Shown piece after piece: positions 10,262-21,576 of a DNA stretch of 64,000 bases; position 1 is the first letter of the stretch; every line of letters begins with the position of its first letter. Made by a program: the position numbers and the translations under genes. Source of the stretch: Torreya grandis. Taxonomy: Eukaryota; Streptophyta; Pinopsida; Cupressales; Taxaceae. Below the pieces are notes generated by a model, which made no database searches, was not told the DNA's origin, and saw only the letters and a list, made by a program, of their open reading frames with translations. The stretch is taken from the NCBI GenBank assembly GCA_037957365.1, contig JARHVA010000006.1, positions 10,416,501 through 10,480,500 on the forward strand, given 5' to 3'.

Positions 10262-12157
10262 TGTTGGGTGAATATTTTGTCAGCCAACTAACTGGTGACC
10301 AAAATAGTTCCTATCACCATAGCATAGGGAGATGGGTTATCCTGGCATGCAGGTTTACTACATCAATAGGGGACAAATCTCTCCTCTCATCAAGGGGAGG
10401 TTCCCTATTAAATATGTCGAGGCTAAATACTATATAAATAAGTTGAAAGTAAAACATAGGGGTGGGATAAACCATCCATCTCTCTTCTTTCAGAGATGAT
10501 GCTAATAAATAGAGGAAAAAATCCTAGTGTAAAAACTTAAGGCACTTCTCTTCTTTCAGAAGTGTTCTTGCAGGAAACAGTAGGAGTTTCTTTCAAGTAT
10601 TAAGATAAGAAACCAGTTAACTAGAGGGCGTAATATCAGCAGGATGAAGTAGAACGCAAAGTTTCCACCTCAACTGCCCAAAGAGTATATCACAAAGGAT
10701 AATGGGGGCACAAAGTCACCCCAGAATCCTCAACACAAAAAGAAAATAAAAAAACACAGACTGAAATCAATTGTGAGAGCACAAAGTCTTCCCACAGTTG
10801 GTTACAGGACACTTCCCTATTACCTTCACTAATTTTGCTTACCAAATTAAATGAATAAGGACACCTTTAGAAGACAGACGTAAGAATGATCTTCTAAAAT
10901 GACATAAGTGAAAATAACACAAAGTCTCTGAAAAACTTGCTTTCTCATTTAGATAAAAATGAAAATGAAATTACAACCTGAGCTCAAAGTCTCAGTCTTC
11001 TTCTTTCAAAATGGGCAGAGTTTCGCTCTTGTAAAATGAAAAGTCCCCCTTGTAACAAATGAGAGATTACAATATATATCAATGACACAAGGCTTGGCAT
11101 TCTTTCCCATGGGATGGCCCATGCTGCAGTCAAAGTCTTCAATGCGCCTTCAGTCCTGTCTGGAGAGACCATGCTGAGAACAGTGCGCTAAAATAACTAT
11201 GGCATGTCCCTTCATCTAATATGTCTATTCCTTGGTATGGACTGTCTGGTCTGTCCCCTGTGATGTCTACGCAACTGTCCATTTGTCTTTAATTCATGAT
11301 AGGAAAAATAGGCCGCATCTTTAAATTGCAAGGCAACATACCTGCTTAGTGGACTATTCCACCTACTGAAATTACTTCTGCACAAACATTTTGGGCTTTT
11401 CCCTCTTTCTGCTTTTGTCTTTTCCAGCTTTGATTTGAGCTATCGGGCTCTCTTTTCATTTAATCTCTTGGTTCTTCCTTTAAGTTCCGTACTCTATTTA
11501 AATTTCCATGGATTTTCCCTCACTTTAAATTTGATGTCCGAGGGGCTGTCAATGATTTCTCGCTGCTTGAATCGTGTTGAACTTTAAACCTGTGAACCAT
11601 TTGATAGTTCATTGGTTTAAAGCTTCGTCGATTCACTCTGTCTCTTTTGGTCCATCGCTTCCCTGCTTAAGCACTTCTTTGCTCTCTGGTTGAACCATTA
11701 CTTTCATTGAACTTGCCTTTGGAATCATCCATGTTGCTTCTTTCTTTGCTTGAGGCTGCCTTTGAACTGCTTGAACCTGTGAACCAAAGTTGGTTCAATC
11801 GGTTCATTGGTTCTTTGGTTCTACCCATCATTTTCTCTTCCTAAGCTCTTTGATCTTCATCACGCTTGGTTGAACCATTGAACCTGCGAACACGTTGAAC
11901 CATTTGGTTTAACAGTTCAATGGTTCAATTAGTTCATTCTTTGAAGCTCTTTGTGTGTAAGTCTTTGAAGATTCCTTTCTACAGAGTCCGTAGATTCAAG
12001 CCTGCAGAGTCCGTAGTTTTTTGAGAAAGCTTTGAAAAATGAAGAACCTGAATGCTCAGAACAATTTTTTAAAGGGGAAGAGAGGAATTTTGGTCCTGTA
12101 GGACCAAGATAGCTGATATGTTGTTCCATAAATGAGTGACATTTTTGGGGACCAACA
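10262..12157 (-). repeat. 5' LTR of element A
   Basis: Partner of 5740-7616, with the same ends and order. It carries the canonical CA end on the + strand (GGACCAACA). The preserved pair shows that the element did not collapse to a solo LTR. Confidence 0.9.
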
Positions 12158-12169
12158 GATTTTATGACC

Positions 12170-13330
12170 AGGGTCTTGGATTAAAACAAAATTGTCAGCT
12201 ATGTTTTAAAAAGTTTTGTTGGGTAGGGTAGGGAACCTATTGGGTATGAAAAGGTACCTAGTATTGATCCATAGGAATCCTTTGTGAAGTGGGAGGGCAT
12301 TGTTGTTGGATAGAAGAGGTGATAAGTTGATTTAAAAAATTAGTGTGTTGACTTGAGTAAGTAGGTTGTTGATTAGAAGAAAGAGGTTGGATATATTACT
12401 GATTAAAAGTGACAATTTCTTAGGTGGGAGTAACATGTTGTTAAACCAATAATTGTTGTTGGGGATAAATAACCACCTTTTAAGGTGGTAGATTGACACT
12501 TTATTGTTATGATTTGGCTGAAATTTGTTGGGCCCTATGTGGAAGAGTTTGAGTGATATAGGAAATACTTTGAGAAATAGGTTGAGTGTTTTGAAAAATT
12601 GAAGGCATGTTTTGGAAAGTGAAAGGCATGTCCAAATAATATGACAAGGTTTGTTGGGTATTAAGAGGAGGATTGGTTGATGAATCATTGTTAAAATTTG
12701 TATTACCAATTTTAGGATTCTCCAATTATATTATAAGCGGTGGCTCCTCTTGAATTTGATCTATAAGTGGTAGAGCTTCTTCAATATATAATGGTTGCAA
12801 CAATGATTATGTCTAAGACTATGGAATATCTATAGAGGCTATATAATTAGAAATATTAACCAATACCTAGATTTTTTGATGGAGTTAAGTGATCATGTAT
12901 TGTGATTATGGAGGTGGGTCAATAAGTTGGCCTTTCCCTTTGCTAGACATAGCCAAGACTTGACTTTGGACAAGATGTACATTTAGACTTTGGAGAAGAG
13001 GTAAGTTTTGACTAGATGAGGCTTGATATGCCAAAGCTAAATTATCTTGTGGTGTATTAGTCTCCTTTTCAATAACTCTCGCCAAATATTATAGATTTTT
13101 GGTTGGGTATCCAGGTGGAAATTTAGCACCACTTTCTAAGACTCATACGAGGTTTTCATCCTTGTTGTCAAATAGGTGTTGCGTGAATTGATCTCGTCCC
13201 AATTACACACCAAGTATTACCACCTCATACTCAGGTTAGTAGACGTCTTTTATGGGGTTTTATATGTATTCATAATATCTAAAAGGGTTACATATCACCT
13301 AATTATCAAATAAGTGGCTATAAATAGCCT
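12170..13330 (-). pseudogene. Amino part of gag of element F
   Basis: Read on the - strand, pieces such as TQHLFDNKDEN, GAKFPPGYPTKN, YQASSSQNLPLL and a Gln/Asn/Pro-rich tail (PLNTQQTLSYYL, SQSISYITQTLPHRAQQIS) are seen, split by stops. The first two align with HHLLENKDGVSV and EAKFPKDFPHEN of element C near 36500, and the Gln-rich part with 35200-35800. It is therefore the amino-terminal, non-catalytic part of a Tat/Ogre-like gag. Element A cuts it off on the left at 12157. The rest of F was not found on the far side of A. Confidence 0.5.
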
Positions 13331-14660
13331 AACTACGCATATGCTTTAGCATGTTGAACCTAATAATATTCACCTTTACACATGCATGAATACTTGGAGA
13401 TGACTTTAGAGATTTTTTGAGGAAATTATAATGATTTTTTTTCAAATTACAGAGGTTTTTATAAAAATTAAAGTGATATGTTTCAATACCTTTAATAGAA
13501 ATGGTTTGAAAATTAACCAAGGAGAGTTTGGTTCCATGAGAATTTATTAAACTCATTTCGGGGTCTAGAATGTGTTTAAATTCAAAAGGTTTAATCAAGT
13601 TCGAACTCCACAAAATAAGATTAACATTTTTAAAATTGAGTAAAGCAAAAGAGTTAACCCAAGGGGAATGTTAGATCAAAAGTGGTTGACCTAACTAGGG
13701 CATTAGGTTTGGTTTGGACCACCAGTTTTAAATGGTTTCAATCTAGAATTATAATTGAAATGAGAAGTTTGGGATAACTAATAGGCAGTGTAATGGCAAT
13801 GTTTCAAAATAAAGGGAGTGTTTTGTTGAATAACATAACACTTTTAAGGATAATGTTTATGGATAAAATTGGGTAGTGTACCACTTTGAAAAAGAATGAG
13901 ATCTGACTCAAAAAATAGGGAGATTTTTCCTTTAGTTTCAGAGTGTCTTACAAACTAAGCTTCAGACTCTAAGTTTTTGACACAACTTGCTTGGACTTGG
14001 TTTTGGTTTATTTTAAAATTAAGTCTTGGTTTCAAACATAAACATCATGTGGTATGCACAAGGAGGTTTAATACAAAAGAACACATGTCCTACTTTAAAC
14101 ATATGATGCGAAGCACAAGAAGGGATAAAGCTAGAAAAAGTTCTTAAACAACTTTTAGGGCTTTCTTGTAAAATTGCTAGTCCATACTCTTGGATATAAC
14201 CCAATATTTTAGAGTACTAACTATGGAGGATTCCACCATTCCCATAGCCCACTAAGCCTAGTTTCAAGCAATACAAGGAAAGTAACTTCATGGCACTAAC
14301 CATTGCACCAAAGTCAAATAGTAAATAGGCTTACCTGGGTTAAAATTTTACAAATAGATCATGTAGTAGTCCTGATATACCTTTCATTACATGGGAAAAA
14401 AGTCTATCAATAAATAGATCCAAAATCGGGCAATCCATAGGAGGGGTCTCATCCCCACCACGATCATGTCAGCCTGACCTTATAAGTACCAACACTTCTA
14501 GATTTTGTATTCTTTAAGGGTACCATGTGATGACCTTGAGTATTGAAATAAACTCCCAGGAGTTTTGATCTCATGTGATGGAGTGCAAGCACAACCAATA
14601 GGTTAGAATATCAGTGGCAATGTTCCTTGATTTAAATACCTCACTAGATAAATGAGGTTT
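13331..14660 (-). other. Leader region of element F, part 1
   Basis: A non-coding AT-rich stretch between the F gag and its LTR, interrupted at 14665 by element B. It continues at 26189. It shows weak word-level similarity to the leaders of C and E. The scattered short open frames show no recognisable protein. Confidence 0.4.
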
Positions 14661-14665
14661 GGTAC

Positions 14666-16760
14666 TATTATTCCCAAAATCTGTCACTTATTTTTGGGGA
14701 CAACATGTTGATCATTTTGGTCTTGCAAGCCAAAATGGTCTCTTCCCTACTCAAAAATGTTTTGAGCATTCAAGTTCTGCAATTATTCAAGTCTTTTTAG
14801 CTAAAGGAACTCACAAGTTCAACAGGCAGGCTTTCACAAATAAAGGTTCACAACACTTAGGCATTTTCAAAAAATTACAAGGATGGTTTAATGCCGAGGT
14901 TCAATCAAAAGGTCTATCGGCAGGCTTCAAAGAATTGGAATGAATCATTGAACCAATGAACCATTGAACTATTGAACCCCGAAAGGTTCAAAGTGGTTCA
15001 AAGGTTCAAAAGAAAAGTTAAGCGCTTCAAAGAGTTCAAAAAAGTTCAACAAGTTCAAAGGTTCAAAAGAAAAGTGAAAGGTTCAAAAGAGTTCAATAAT
15101 ATGGAATGAATTGCCGAATCGATGAACCATTGAACCTTTAAACTTAGAAAGGTTCAAAGGGGTTTAACGGGTCGACAAGTTTGAAGGGTTCAAAGTTCAA
15201 AGTTCTAGAAGATGTTTCAAGCGGAAGATTCCAGTAGAATAGTTCACCCGAATGGTTCAAACAATTGGTTCAACGATGAGTTGAACTTATAAGGACTAAG
15301 TGAGCGTAGCTCTTTGCAAGAAATATTGAACCGCCAAACCATTGAACCACTTTGAAACATTGAACCATTGAACCAATGCACTCCCAAAGGTTCAAAGGTT
15401 CAAGGTTCAGAGTGGTTCAAGCGACCAAGTGACTAGTGACATCCTCGCAGACGTCAAATTTAGGGTAATAAAATATTCATTGATTTTCAAATATGGCACG
15501 GACCCTAAGAACAAACTCAGTGAATAGCCAAAGAAGGAGCTAAAGGAGCCAGTAGAAAGCAAGAAGATAGCCCGAGAGCTCAGATCACTAGGAAGAGACA
15601 AAGTGTAGCAAGGAAAGAGGGAAAGTTATTCTAGTAGGTGGAGCAGTCCACCAGGTGGACATCAAAGGATGCAAGTATTCAATGGCACAGCCTATTTTTT
15701 CTTCATCAAAGTGAAGGAAAATGGATAGCTATATAAGTATCATAAAAAGGACTAGGCAACCCATGCTTGGGAGGAGACACTTGACAAAATTAGAATGCCA
15801 AAATCCAGGCTGGTGATTGGCTCTAGCATGGCCCCTTCACGAAACTTCCCCTGTCCAATGCATTCAATGTAGTATGGGCCTTTTTGTAAAATAAAGTGCC
15901 AAGTCTTTCTTTGAGCGCTATTTATTGTAATCTCTCATTTTGGAGAAGGGAGATCTCTCGATTATCAGAAGCAAAACTCTGCCCAAATTGAAAGGCATTC
16001 CTAAGACTTTGAGCTCATATTGTTAATCATATTTTATCAAATGAATGAGAAAGCAAGTGACCTTTTAGACTTTGTATTGAAATAGCTTGTGTTATCGAGG
16101 AAATTGTTCTTATGTCTGTTTCCTAAATACAGTATTATCCATTTAATCAAATAAGTAAAATTAGTGGAAATAATATAAAAGGTGTCCTAAAGCTAGCTGT
16201 GGGAGACTTTGTGCTACCACAATTGTCTTTAGTCTATTTTTTATGTATCAATGAAAAGGATATTGGAGAGACTTTGAGCTCCCATTATCTTTCGTAACCT
16301 TTTACTCTGTTGTAGTTTTAGGTGGAGACTTTAGGCTGCACTTCACTCTACTGTGTTTGTTTGTCCTAAATCAGTGAGAGAAGCAATGAAAGACTTTATG
16401 CTTCCGTGGATTTCTTGTGGTTATAGTTACTACCCAGGAAGCCTTCCTCTGGTTTTTTGAAAGAAGAGAAATGCCTTCAGCAAGTACACCTGATTTCTTC
16501 TTGTCCTTGTGAACATCATCTTTAAAAAAGAGAGATGGATGGTTTTATCCCACCCCTGAGTGTATTTTCAGCTTATATTAGTTATAGTAGTTTACATGGA
16601 ATCTCCCCTGCCTTATAGGGAACCTCCCCTTGATGAGAGGAGAGATTTATCTCATTATGCTATGGTAAACCTACACATTTTACTAATCAAATCTCCTTAT
16701 GCTGAGGTTGATATACCTATTTTGCTGTTAGTTAGCTGGTGATAAAATATTCACCCAATA
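14666..16760 (+). repeat. 5' LTR of element B
   Basis: It starts TATTATTCCC (the partner has TGTTGTTCCC) and ends TTCACCCAATA. A TATA-like CTATATAAG lies near 15730 and CTATTTATTG near 15919. It is colinear with 24035-26183. The partner has a short extra segment near 25010. Confidence 0.9.
14938..15420 (+). repeat. GGTTCAA/TTGAACC-rich block inside the B LTR
   Basis: The heptamer GGTTCAA, its variants (AGTTCAA, AGTTCAG) and its reverse complement TTGAACC recur very densely. Between about 14985 and 15115 I count nine GTTCAA words. Clusters of TTGAACC precede clusters of GGTTCAA, so many pairs could form hairpins. The same block occurs in the 3' LTR (24300-24800) and in weaker form in the A LTRs. 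Confidence 0.8.
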
Positions 16761-16766
16761 GTTTTT

Positions 16767-16784
16767 TGGTGACTCTGCTAGGGA
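16767..16784 (+). promoter_or_regulatory. Primer binding site of element B (tRNA-Arg type)
   Basis: TGGTGACTCTGCTAGGGA lies six bases after the 5' LTR. It fits the complement of the tRNA-Arg 3' end with a few substitutions and matches the site of element A. Confidence 0.7.
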
Positions 16785-17102
16785 AGAATGCACAGTTTGA
16801 AGCCTCAAACTTTAAATAGAAGTAGTTCCAATTCTTTTCCATTTCCATTTTACACTCTAGCAGATCCATGGTATACACGAAGCTAGAGAGCTCAAGGTTT
16901 TATTGACCTTGTATTTGAGTTTGTGCGGCAAAATAACTTTGATCTTTCCCCTCCACAAACTCACCTTCAGTAAACCAAGAGTTTTCCTCCTACCAATGTC
17001 AGGTCTCCAATACCAGGCAAAGCTTCTATTTCCTCTTCTAGCAGAGCTTTGTGTATACATACCCCACCAAGATTTGTTATCCCTCCTTTCCATTGTCATA
17101 TC
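16785..17102 (+). other. Leader of element B between primer site and gag
   Basis: No feature is recognised. The sequence corresponds in position to 9957-10238 of element A. Confidence 0.5.
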
Positions 17103-17864
17103 ATGGCAGCTCAAGGCCCCTGGGATAACACCTTTGGTCCCTTGAATCTAACTCCACCCTTACACGAACTACCTCGCAGTTCAAGAAAGAATTTCCCTAA
17201 GTTCTTTGGTGATGGGAGAGTTCATCTTGATGAGCATATTTTCGCTTTCTGCATAGCCTATGGTGTGATAGACATGGTATACGAAGACATAACAGTTAGA
17301 CTATTTGTAGAAACATTACAAGGTGCTACAGTAAAATGGTTCTATCATTTACAGGCTTAGACTATGACTGACTAGAACACTCTCAAAGCCAAGTTTGAAG
17401 CAAGGTTCAAGCCTATAAAAGATGCACATGCCTTGTTGGCTCAGCTCACACAAATGAAGAAAGAGCCTCATAAACCTATGAGAGACTTCATAGCTATGTT
17501 TGACAAGCTGAGGAATAGGATTCCTATAATTGCTCAGCCAACACCTGAGAATCTTAAATGTTTCTTCATCAATTCTTAGCTTCCTGAAGTAAGTTTCTTG
17601 TTGAGGTGGGCTAGCCACATAGACCTTGCTGCAGCTCAAGATTTGGCCGCTGAGGTTGAAGATGATCTTATCTTGGCAGGAAAGATAAGAAGAGATCTTA
17701 ACAAAAGTAAATTTTTTTTCATCTTCTGAATATTCTTCTTCAGACACTACTGATCCTATGGTGCAAAAGCTGGCAAATGAGTTGCTAGCTCTCAAGAAGT
17801 AAATGGCACAAGAGATGTCTACTCCTCCTTCATACCGAGATATACCAAGGAAGACATTTCCCAA
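17103..17864 (+). pseudogene. Gag of element B
   Basis: The start ATG at 17103 gives MAAQGPWDNTFGPLNLTPPL. It is followed by FFGDGRVHLDEHIFAFCI, RLFVETLQGATVKWFYHLQ, MRDFIAMFDKLRNRIP and DLAAEVEDDLILAGKIRRD. It is a Ty3/gypsy capsid domain close to that of element A. Stops follow HLQA and TMTD, another falls in the INS-LPE segment, and a T8 run near 17711 shifts the frame. The stretch from 17865 to 18477 is the decayed linker to protease, with no recognisable motif beyond FKYLQANPE at its end. Confidence 0.78.
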
Positions 17865-18477
17865 CCAGTCATACTAAAGCAATGCTACCAAAAATCAAGG
17901 GCAACCAAATCATATTCCTCCCCCATAGGGGAAGCTTACCATTAAAGTAGTTCCAACTAACTCAACAGTTGGATATCTTGAAACTGAATTTGATTTCTCT
18001 TTCTAACCCGAGTTGAACCAAGAAGATGATGTTAATCTCTTCACAGAATGGGAAGAAGAATTAGCTAGTGACTCTAATATTGGTTTCCTAAATTACCGAG
18101 AAGAAGCTAAAAGCAAGTCAAAAGTGTTTGATGGATCATACGTTGTATTTACCAGGTCCCAAAACTAGTTAGCTCAACAAGCTGATAAGGGGAAAATAGG
18201 GGAAGGATCTCAACCAACAATTTCAATTTCTAAATAGGGAACCACTCTGCCTTTTCAATCAAAGGACCCGGTGATCACTAAAAAAGTAAGTACCTCAATT
18301 ATTCTTGTTCTTTCTGCTTCAAATTCTTAGACCAGTACCACACCCCCTAAAAACCAAAATGATGGACTTTCTTCCTCTATTCCTAGTCCATTTTAGTCAT
18401 TTGATATAATTGACCATACTAAGAAGACCAAAATTCAAATGACTGAATTTAAATATTTACAAGCTAACCCTGAGTAG

Positions 18478-18958
18478 TTGGATAGGTTGGTGGAATATGT
18501 GAAGAATAAAGCCATCTTTGCAGGACCAGATGTTCCAAAGGTGACTCCCACATCCACCCCAAATAACCTTGTCATTACTCTTTTTATTGCCTCTAAGAAA
18601 ATAGAACCTTTCTATGTTTCCCTATTGATAAATGGACACAAGCTGAGCAATTGCATAATTGACTCAAGAGCTTTAGAGAATGTCATGTCTACCAAGGTGT
18701 AAGAATCTCTTGGCCTCACTTTGACTAAAACTTTTGGGAGATGTTTCTCCATGGAAAACAAACAAGTGCCTCTATTGGGTTAGATCAAAGATGCCCAATT
18801 CACATTTGCAGCTTTTTAGGATTAAAATGACAGTCCTGGTGGCTGATGTTCTAGCTTCCTATGGCATTCTGTTGGGACAAAATTTTTGCAAGGATGTTGG
18901 TGGTAGTTTGAGCATGGACTTGTCTAAGGTGAGGATACTTGTGAAAGGCGTCATGTAA
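18478..18958 (+). pseudogene. Aspartic protease of element B
   Basis: PFYVSLLINGHKLSNCIIDS leads to the site IDSRALENVMS, where the usual DSG/DNG motif has become DSR. It is followed by SLGLTLTKTFG and, after a frameshift near 18730, by VADVLASYGILLGQNFCKDV and GGSLSMDLSKV. This is the usual carboxyl end of plant Ty3/gypsy proteases, which cut the polyprotein. The changed active-site loop and the frameshift indicate loss of function. Confidence 0.68.
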
Positions 18959-19042
18959 AGGCTACTTCCTGAGAAGGAGTCAAAGTACATTGTCACCCAA
19001 ACATCAGCCCCCAAAGCTCAAATTCTATTTAAATATTCAAGA

Positions 19043-19918
19043 ATGGGTAATTACTTCTTATCTAAAGAGGATATTCCTATGTCATCAAATGAAATTCTTG
19101 TAGGTGACAATCCAAAAAGTTTAGATAGGAAATTGGAAGAATTGGCAGAGCACAGTTCAGGTACAAAAGAATCCTCCCTCCCTAACAAAGAGAAATATGA
19201 GAAAAGATCAGTTTTTGATGATGTTTGGATTCTAGAATTTGATGGCAATTATTCTTCTACTAGTTCTAGAGTAGGAATTATTTTGATATCTCTTCGAGGA
19301 GATATTTTTCCCTATTCATACAAGTTGCAGCTCAGCAACACCAACAACACTACCGAGTATGAATCTTTGTTACTCGAGTTGAAGGCAGCTCAAGATAAAG
19401 GTGTTAAACTTATTCATGCCAAAGGAGATGCTGAACTAGTGGTTTGTCAGGTGAGAAACCTGTATCAAACCAAGAATAAAATATTACATCATTACTACAA
19501 TCTAATATGGGACTGCATTGAAAGATTTGATGCTTTTAGTATCTCTACCGTGCCCAGAGAGTTTAATGATCGAGCAGATTCATTAGCTATTTTTGTGACC
19601 CTCATGGTTTCTCACCTTGATTTCAAAGGGAATAGGTACACTATCAAATTGGTCTTTCAACTAAGTGTGCCTAATAATGCTAACTATTGGCAGGTATTTA
19701 ATGGTGATAACCAAATCATTGCCTTTTTGAAACAAATGGATAGCTTTGAAGAGCTTTATTTTGAAGTCAGTAAGTCTCCACCACGAGAATCAACTCATAA
19801 ACAAAATTCAAATGTTGGTGAAGAATTCCTTCAGCTCAAAGGGAATAAAATCCCAAAAGGATTGGTTTCCCTTGAGAAACTATTTGATAAGCATGACATG
19901 TTCATGAACGAGCAATAA
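19043..19918 (+). CDS. Extra (archaeal-type-like) RNase H domain of element B, open frame
   Basis: This is the longest uninterrupted frame in the window (291 residues). An amino part (1-50) links it to protease. Residues about 55-185 form an RNase H fold: VWILEFDG (Asp67), TTEYESLLLELKAA (Glu105), HAKGDAELVV (Asp129), and VPREFNDRADSLA (Asp179 as the likely last acidic residue). The TEYE.LL..L.AA pattern resembles archaeal/plant-type RNase H, the extra domain known from the Tat/Ogre group, and not the domain that directly follows RT (seen separately at about 21000). Such a domain would degrade RNA in RNA:DNA hybrids during reverse transcription. It lies between protease and RT. It is part of a dead polyprotein, so expression is doubtful. 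Residues 190-291 are an unrecognised linker. Confidence 0.72.
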   Translation: MGNYFLSKEDIPMSSNEILVGDNPKSLDRKLEELAEHSSGTKESSLPNKEKYEKRSVFDDVWILEFDGNYSSTSSRVGIILISLRGDIFPYSYKLQLSNTNNTTEYESLLLELKAAQDKGVKLIHAKGDAELVVCQVRNLYQTKNKILHHYYNLIWDCIERFDAFSISTVPREFNDRADSLAIFVTLMVSHLDFKGNRYTIKLVFQLSVPNNANYWQVFNGDNQIIAFLKQMDSFEELYFEVSKSPPRESTHKQNSNVGEEFLQLKGNKIPKGLVSLEKLFDKHDMFMNEQ

Positions 19919-19957
19919 ATGGATTCAAGTTCCTCCTAGGAGTTTGATCAAATAAAT

Positions 19958-20164
19958 TTGAGTACTGAAGAAAATCTCAAGATAGTCAACATTGGGAAGT
20001 GTTGCACTCTTGATAAAAAACTCAAATTCGTTACTCTGCTTCGCCATTACATTAATGTTTTAGCGTACTCATATGATTATCTGAAGTCTCTTAGGCCTGA
20101 AGAAATTTGGCATGAAATTCCTCTCAAAATTGGTTCATTACCTCACAAGCAAAAATCAAGATAG
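19958..20164 (+). pseudogene. Linker between extra RNase H and RT of element B
   Basis: A 68-codon frame (NIGKCCTLDKKLKFVTLLRH, YINVLAYSYDYLKSL). The pattern, with D..L..LLR.Y.DV.A.SY.D., is the one that normally precedes the RT of plant Ty3/gypsy elements. A stop and a frameshift separate it from the RT proper. Confidence 0.6.
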
Positions 20165-20209
20165 TAAAACCCTAAGATATCAGGCACTATTCTATCTGAG
20201 ATTCAAAAA

Positions 20210-21576
20210 ATGTTAAATGTAAGGATAATTTTTTCAATCCATCATTCCACCTGGATTGCTAACATAGTCTCTGTGAGAAAAAAGAATGGGGAAATTTGCT
20301 TCTGTGTTGATTTTAGAAACTTGAATCAATCCTCTCTAAAGGAAAACTACCCCCTGCCCATCATGGATCAAGTCCTGCAAACAATGACTAGTTTAAAGAT
20401 TTTATCAATGTTAGATAGTTTTTCATGGTACAATCAAGTAGAAGTTCGTTAAACAGACCAACATAAGACCGCTTTCACTACACCTTAGGGCACCTTTGCA
20501 TATCGCAGAATGCCTTTTGGTTTAATCAATGCTGGTGCCACCTTCTAGAAAGCCATAGATCTTACCTTTCGGAATGAAATGGGGAAGTTCATTATGGTAT
20601 ATCTTGATGACCTAACTATCTTTTCCAAACATCTCCCTGATCATGTGCACCATCTACAACAAGTACTGGAATGATGTCAATAGAATGGCATTTCCCTTAA
20701 TCCTAAAAAATCAATTTTTGGGGTTACAAAAGGGAAAATTCTCAGTCACACCGTATCTTGAGAAGGCATAAAAAAATTGACTCAGATAGAGTCAAATCTA
20801 TCCAAGAACTTACTCTGCCTACTAGTAAGACTGCAGTTCATTCTTTCTTCAGAAAGGTGAATTTTCTACGAAGAATCATTCCTGATTTTGCAGAAAAGAC
20901 ATGCCACATCATTGACACGATGAAGCGTAAAGCCACTTTTTGATGGACTACAGAAGGCAAGTTAGAATTTGAAGATATCAAAAAAGCGATTGCCCATGCA
21001 TCAATTCTAGTTTGTCCAGATTATACCAAAGACTTCATAATATACAGCTATGCTTCTGAGCATACACTTTCAGCTATTTTGATTCAACAAAACAAAGAAG
21101 GTGTGAAATATCCTATCTCATTCATGATTTTTTCTCTCAAAGATCATGAACTAAAATATTCAAACATGAAGAAGCATACTTACGCTATGGTTAAGGTAGT
21201 GAAAAATTTTCATTTCTACATCCTCAACTCACATACTATTGTTCTAGTGCCTAATACAATAGTGAAGTCTATTCTAACTCAATAGGAGTTTGATACCAAA
21301 AGGGTTAATTGAATTACTAAAATCTAGGAGTTTGATCTTGTTATCAAACCTACGAAGCTTGTGTGAAGAAGAGGTCTCTACCAATTAATTACTGATAACA
21401 TACCAAAGGAAATAAGACATGAAGAAACAAAAGTTAAAGACATGCCTACAGTTATCTTTGTCACTACTACAGATGAGTGGTATTCTAGTATCACTCATTT
21501 CTTTACCTATGGTGAGTGTCCTACCCACCTATCTTGTAAAAAAAAAGAGAACTGTTAAATTGAAAGCTGCTAACTT
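20210..21576 (+). pseudogene. Reverse transcriptase and RNase H of element B, unit 1
   Basis: The RT palm and fingers are clear: ANIVSVRKKNGEICFCVDFR, NYPLPIMDQVL, MLDSFSWYNQV, YRRMPFGLINAGATF and the catalytic box VYLDDLTIFSK. The thumb/connection follows (LNPKKSIFGV, FLRRIIPDFAEK), then the RNase H (ASILVCPDYTKDFIIYSYAS; KYSNMKKHTYAMVKVVKNFH), where the first catalytic Asp appears replaced (YSYA). In-frame stops occur near 20449, 20487, 20676 and 20941. The last two thirds (from 20471) are repeated directly downstream. Confidence 0.82.

Larger units (their letters stand above)
5740..12157 (-). mobile_element. Element A: deletion-derivative Ty3/gypsy LTR retrotransposon
   Basis: Two direct copies (5740-7616 and 10262-12157) begin TGTTGGGTGAATATTTTGTC and end GGACCAATA or GGACCAACA. 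They enclose a 2.6 kb interior. The flanks are GATTC (5735-5739) and GATTT (12158-12162), a 5-bp target duplication with one mismatch, as expected of Ty3/gypsy insertion. Gag reads on the - strand, so the right copy is the 5' LTR. The interior keeps a primer site, gag, a fragment around the extra RNase H, the integrase tail and a tRNA-like segment. Protease core, RT, RNase H and most of integrase are gone. It is related to element B but has its own LTR variant, and it inserted next to the gag of element F. Confidence 0.9.

Noticed and set aside
17349..17864. 171-codon - strand frame
   Set aside because: It is antisense to the gag of element B.
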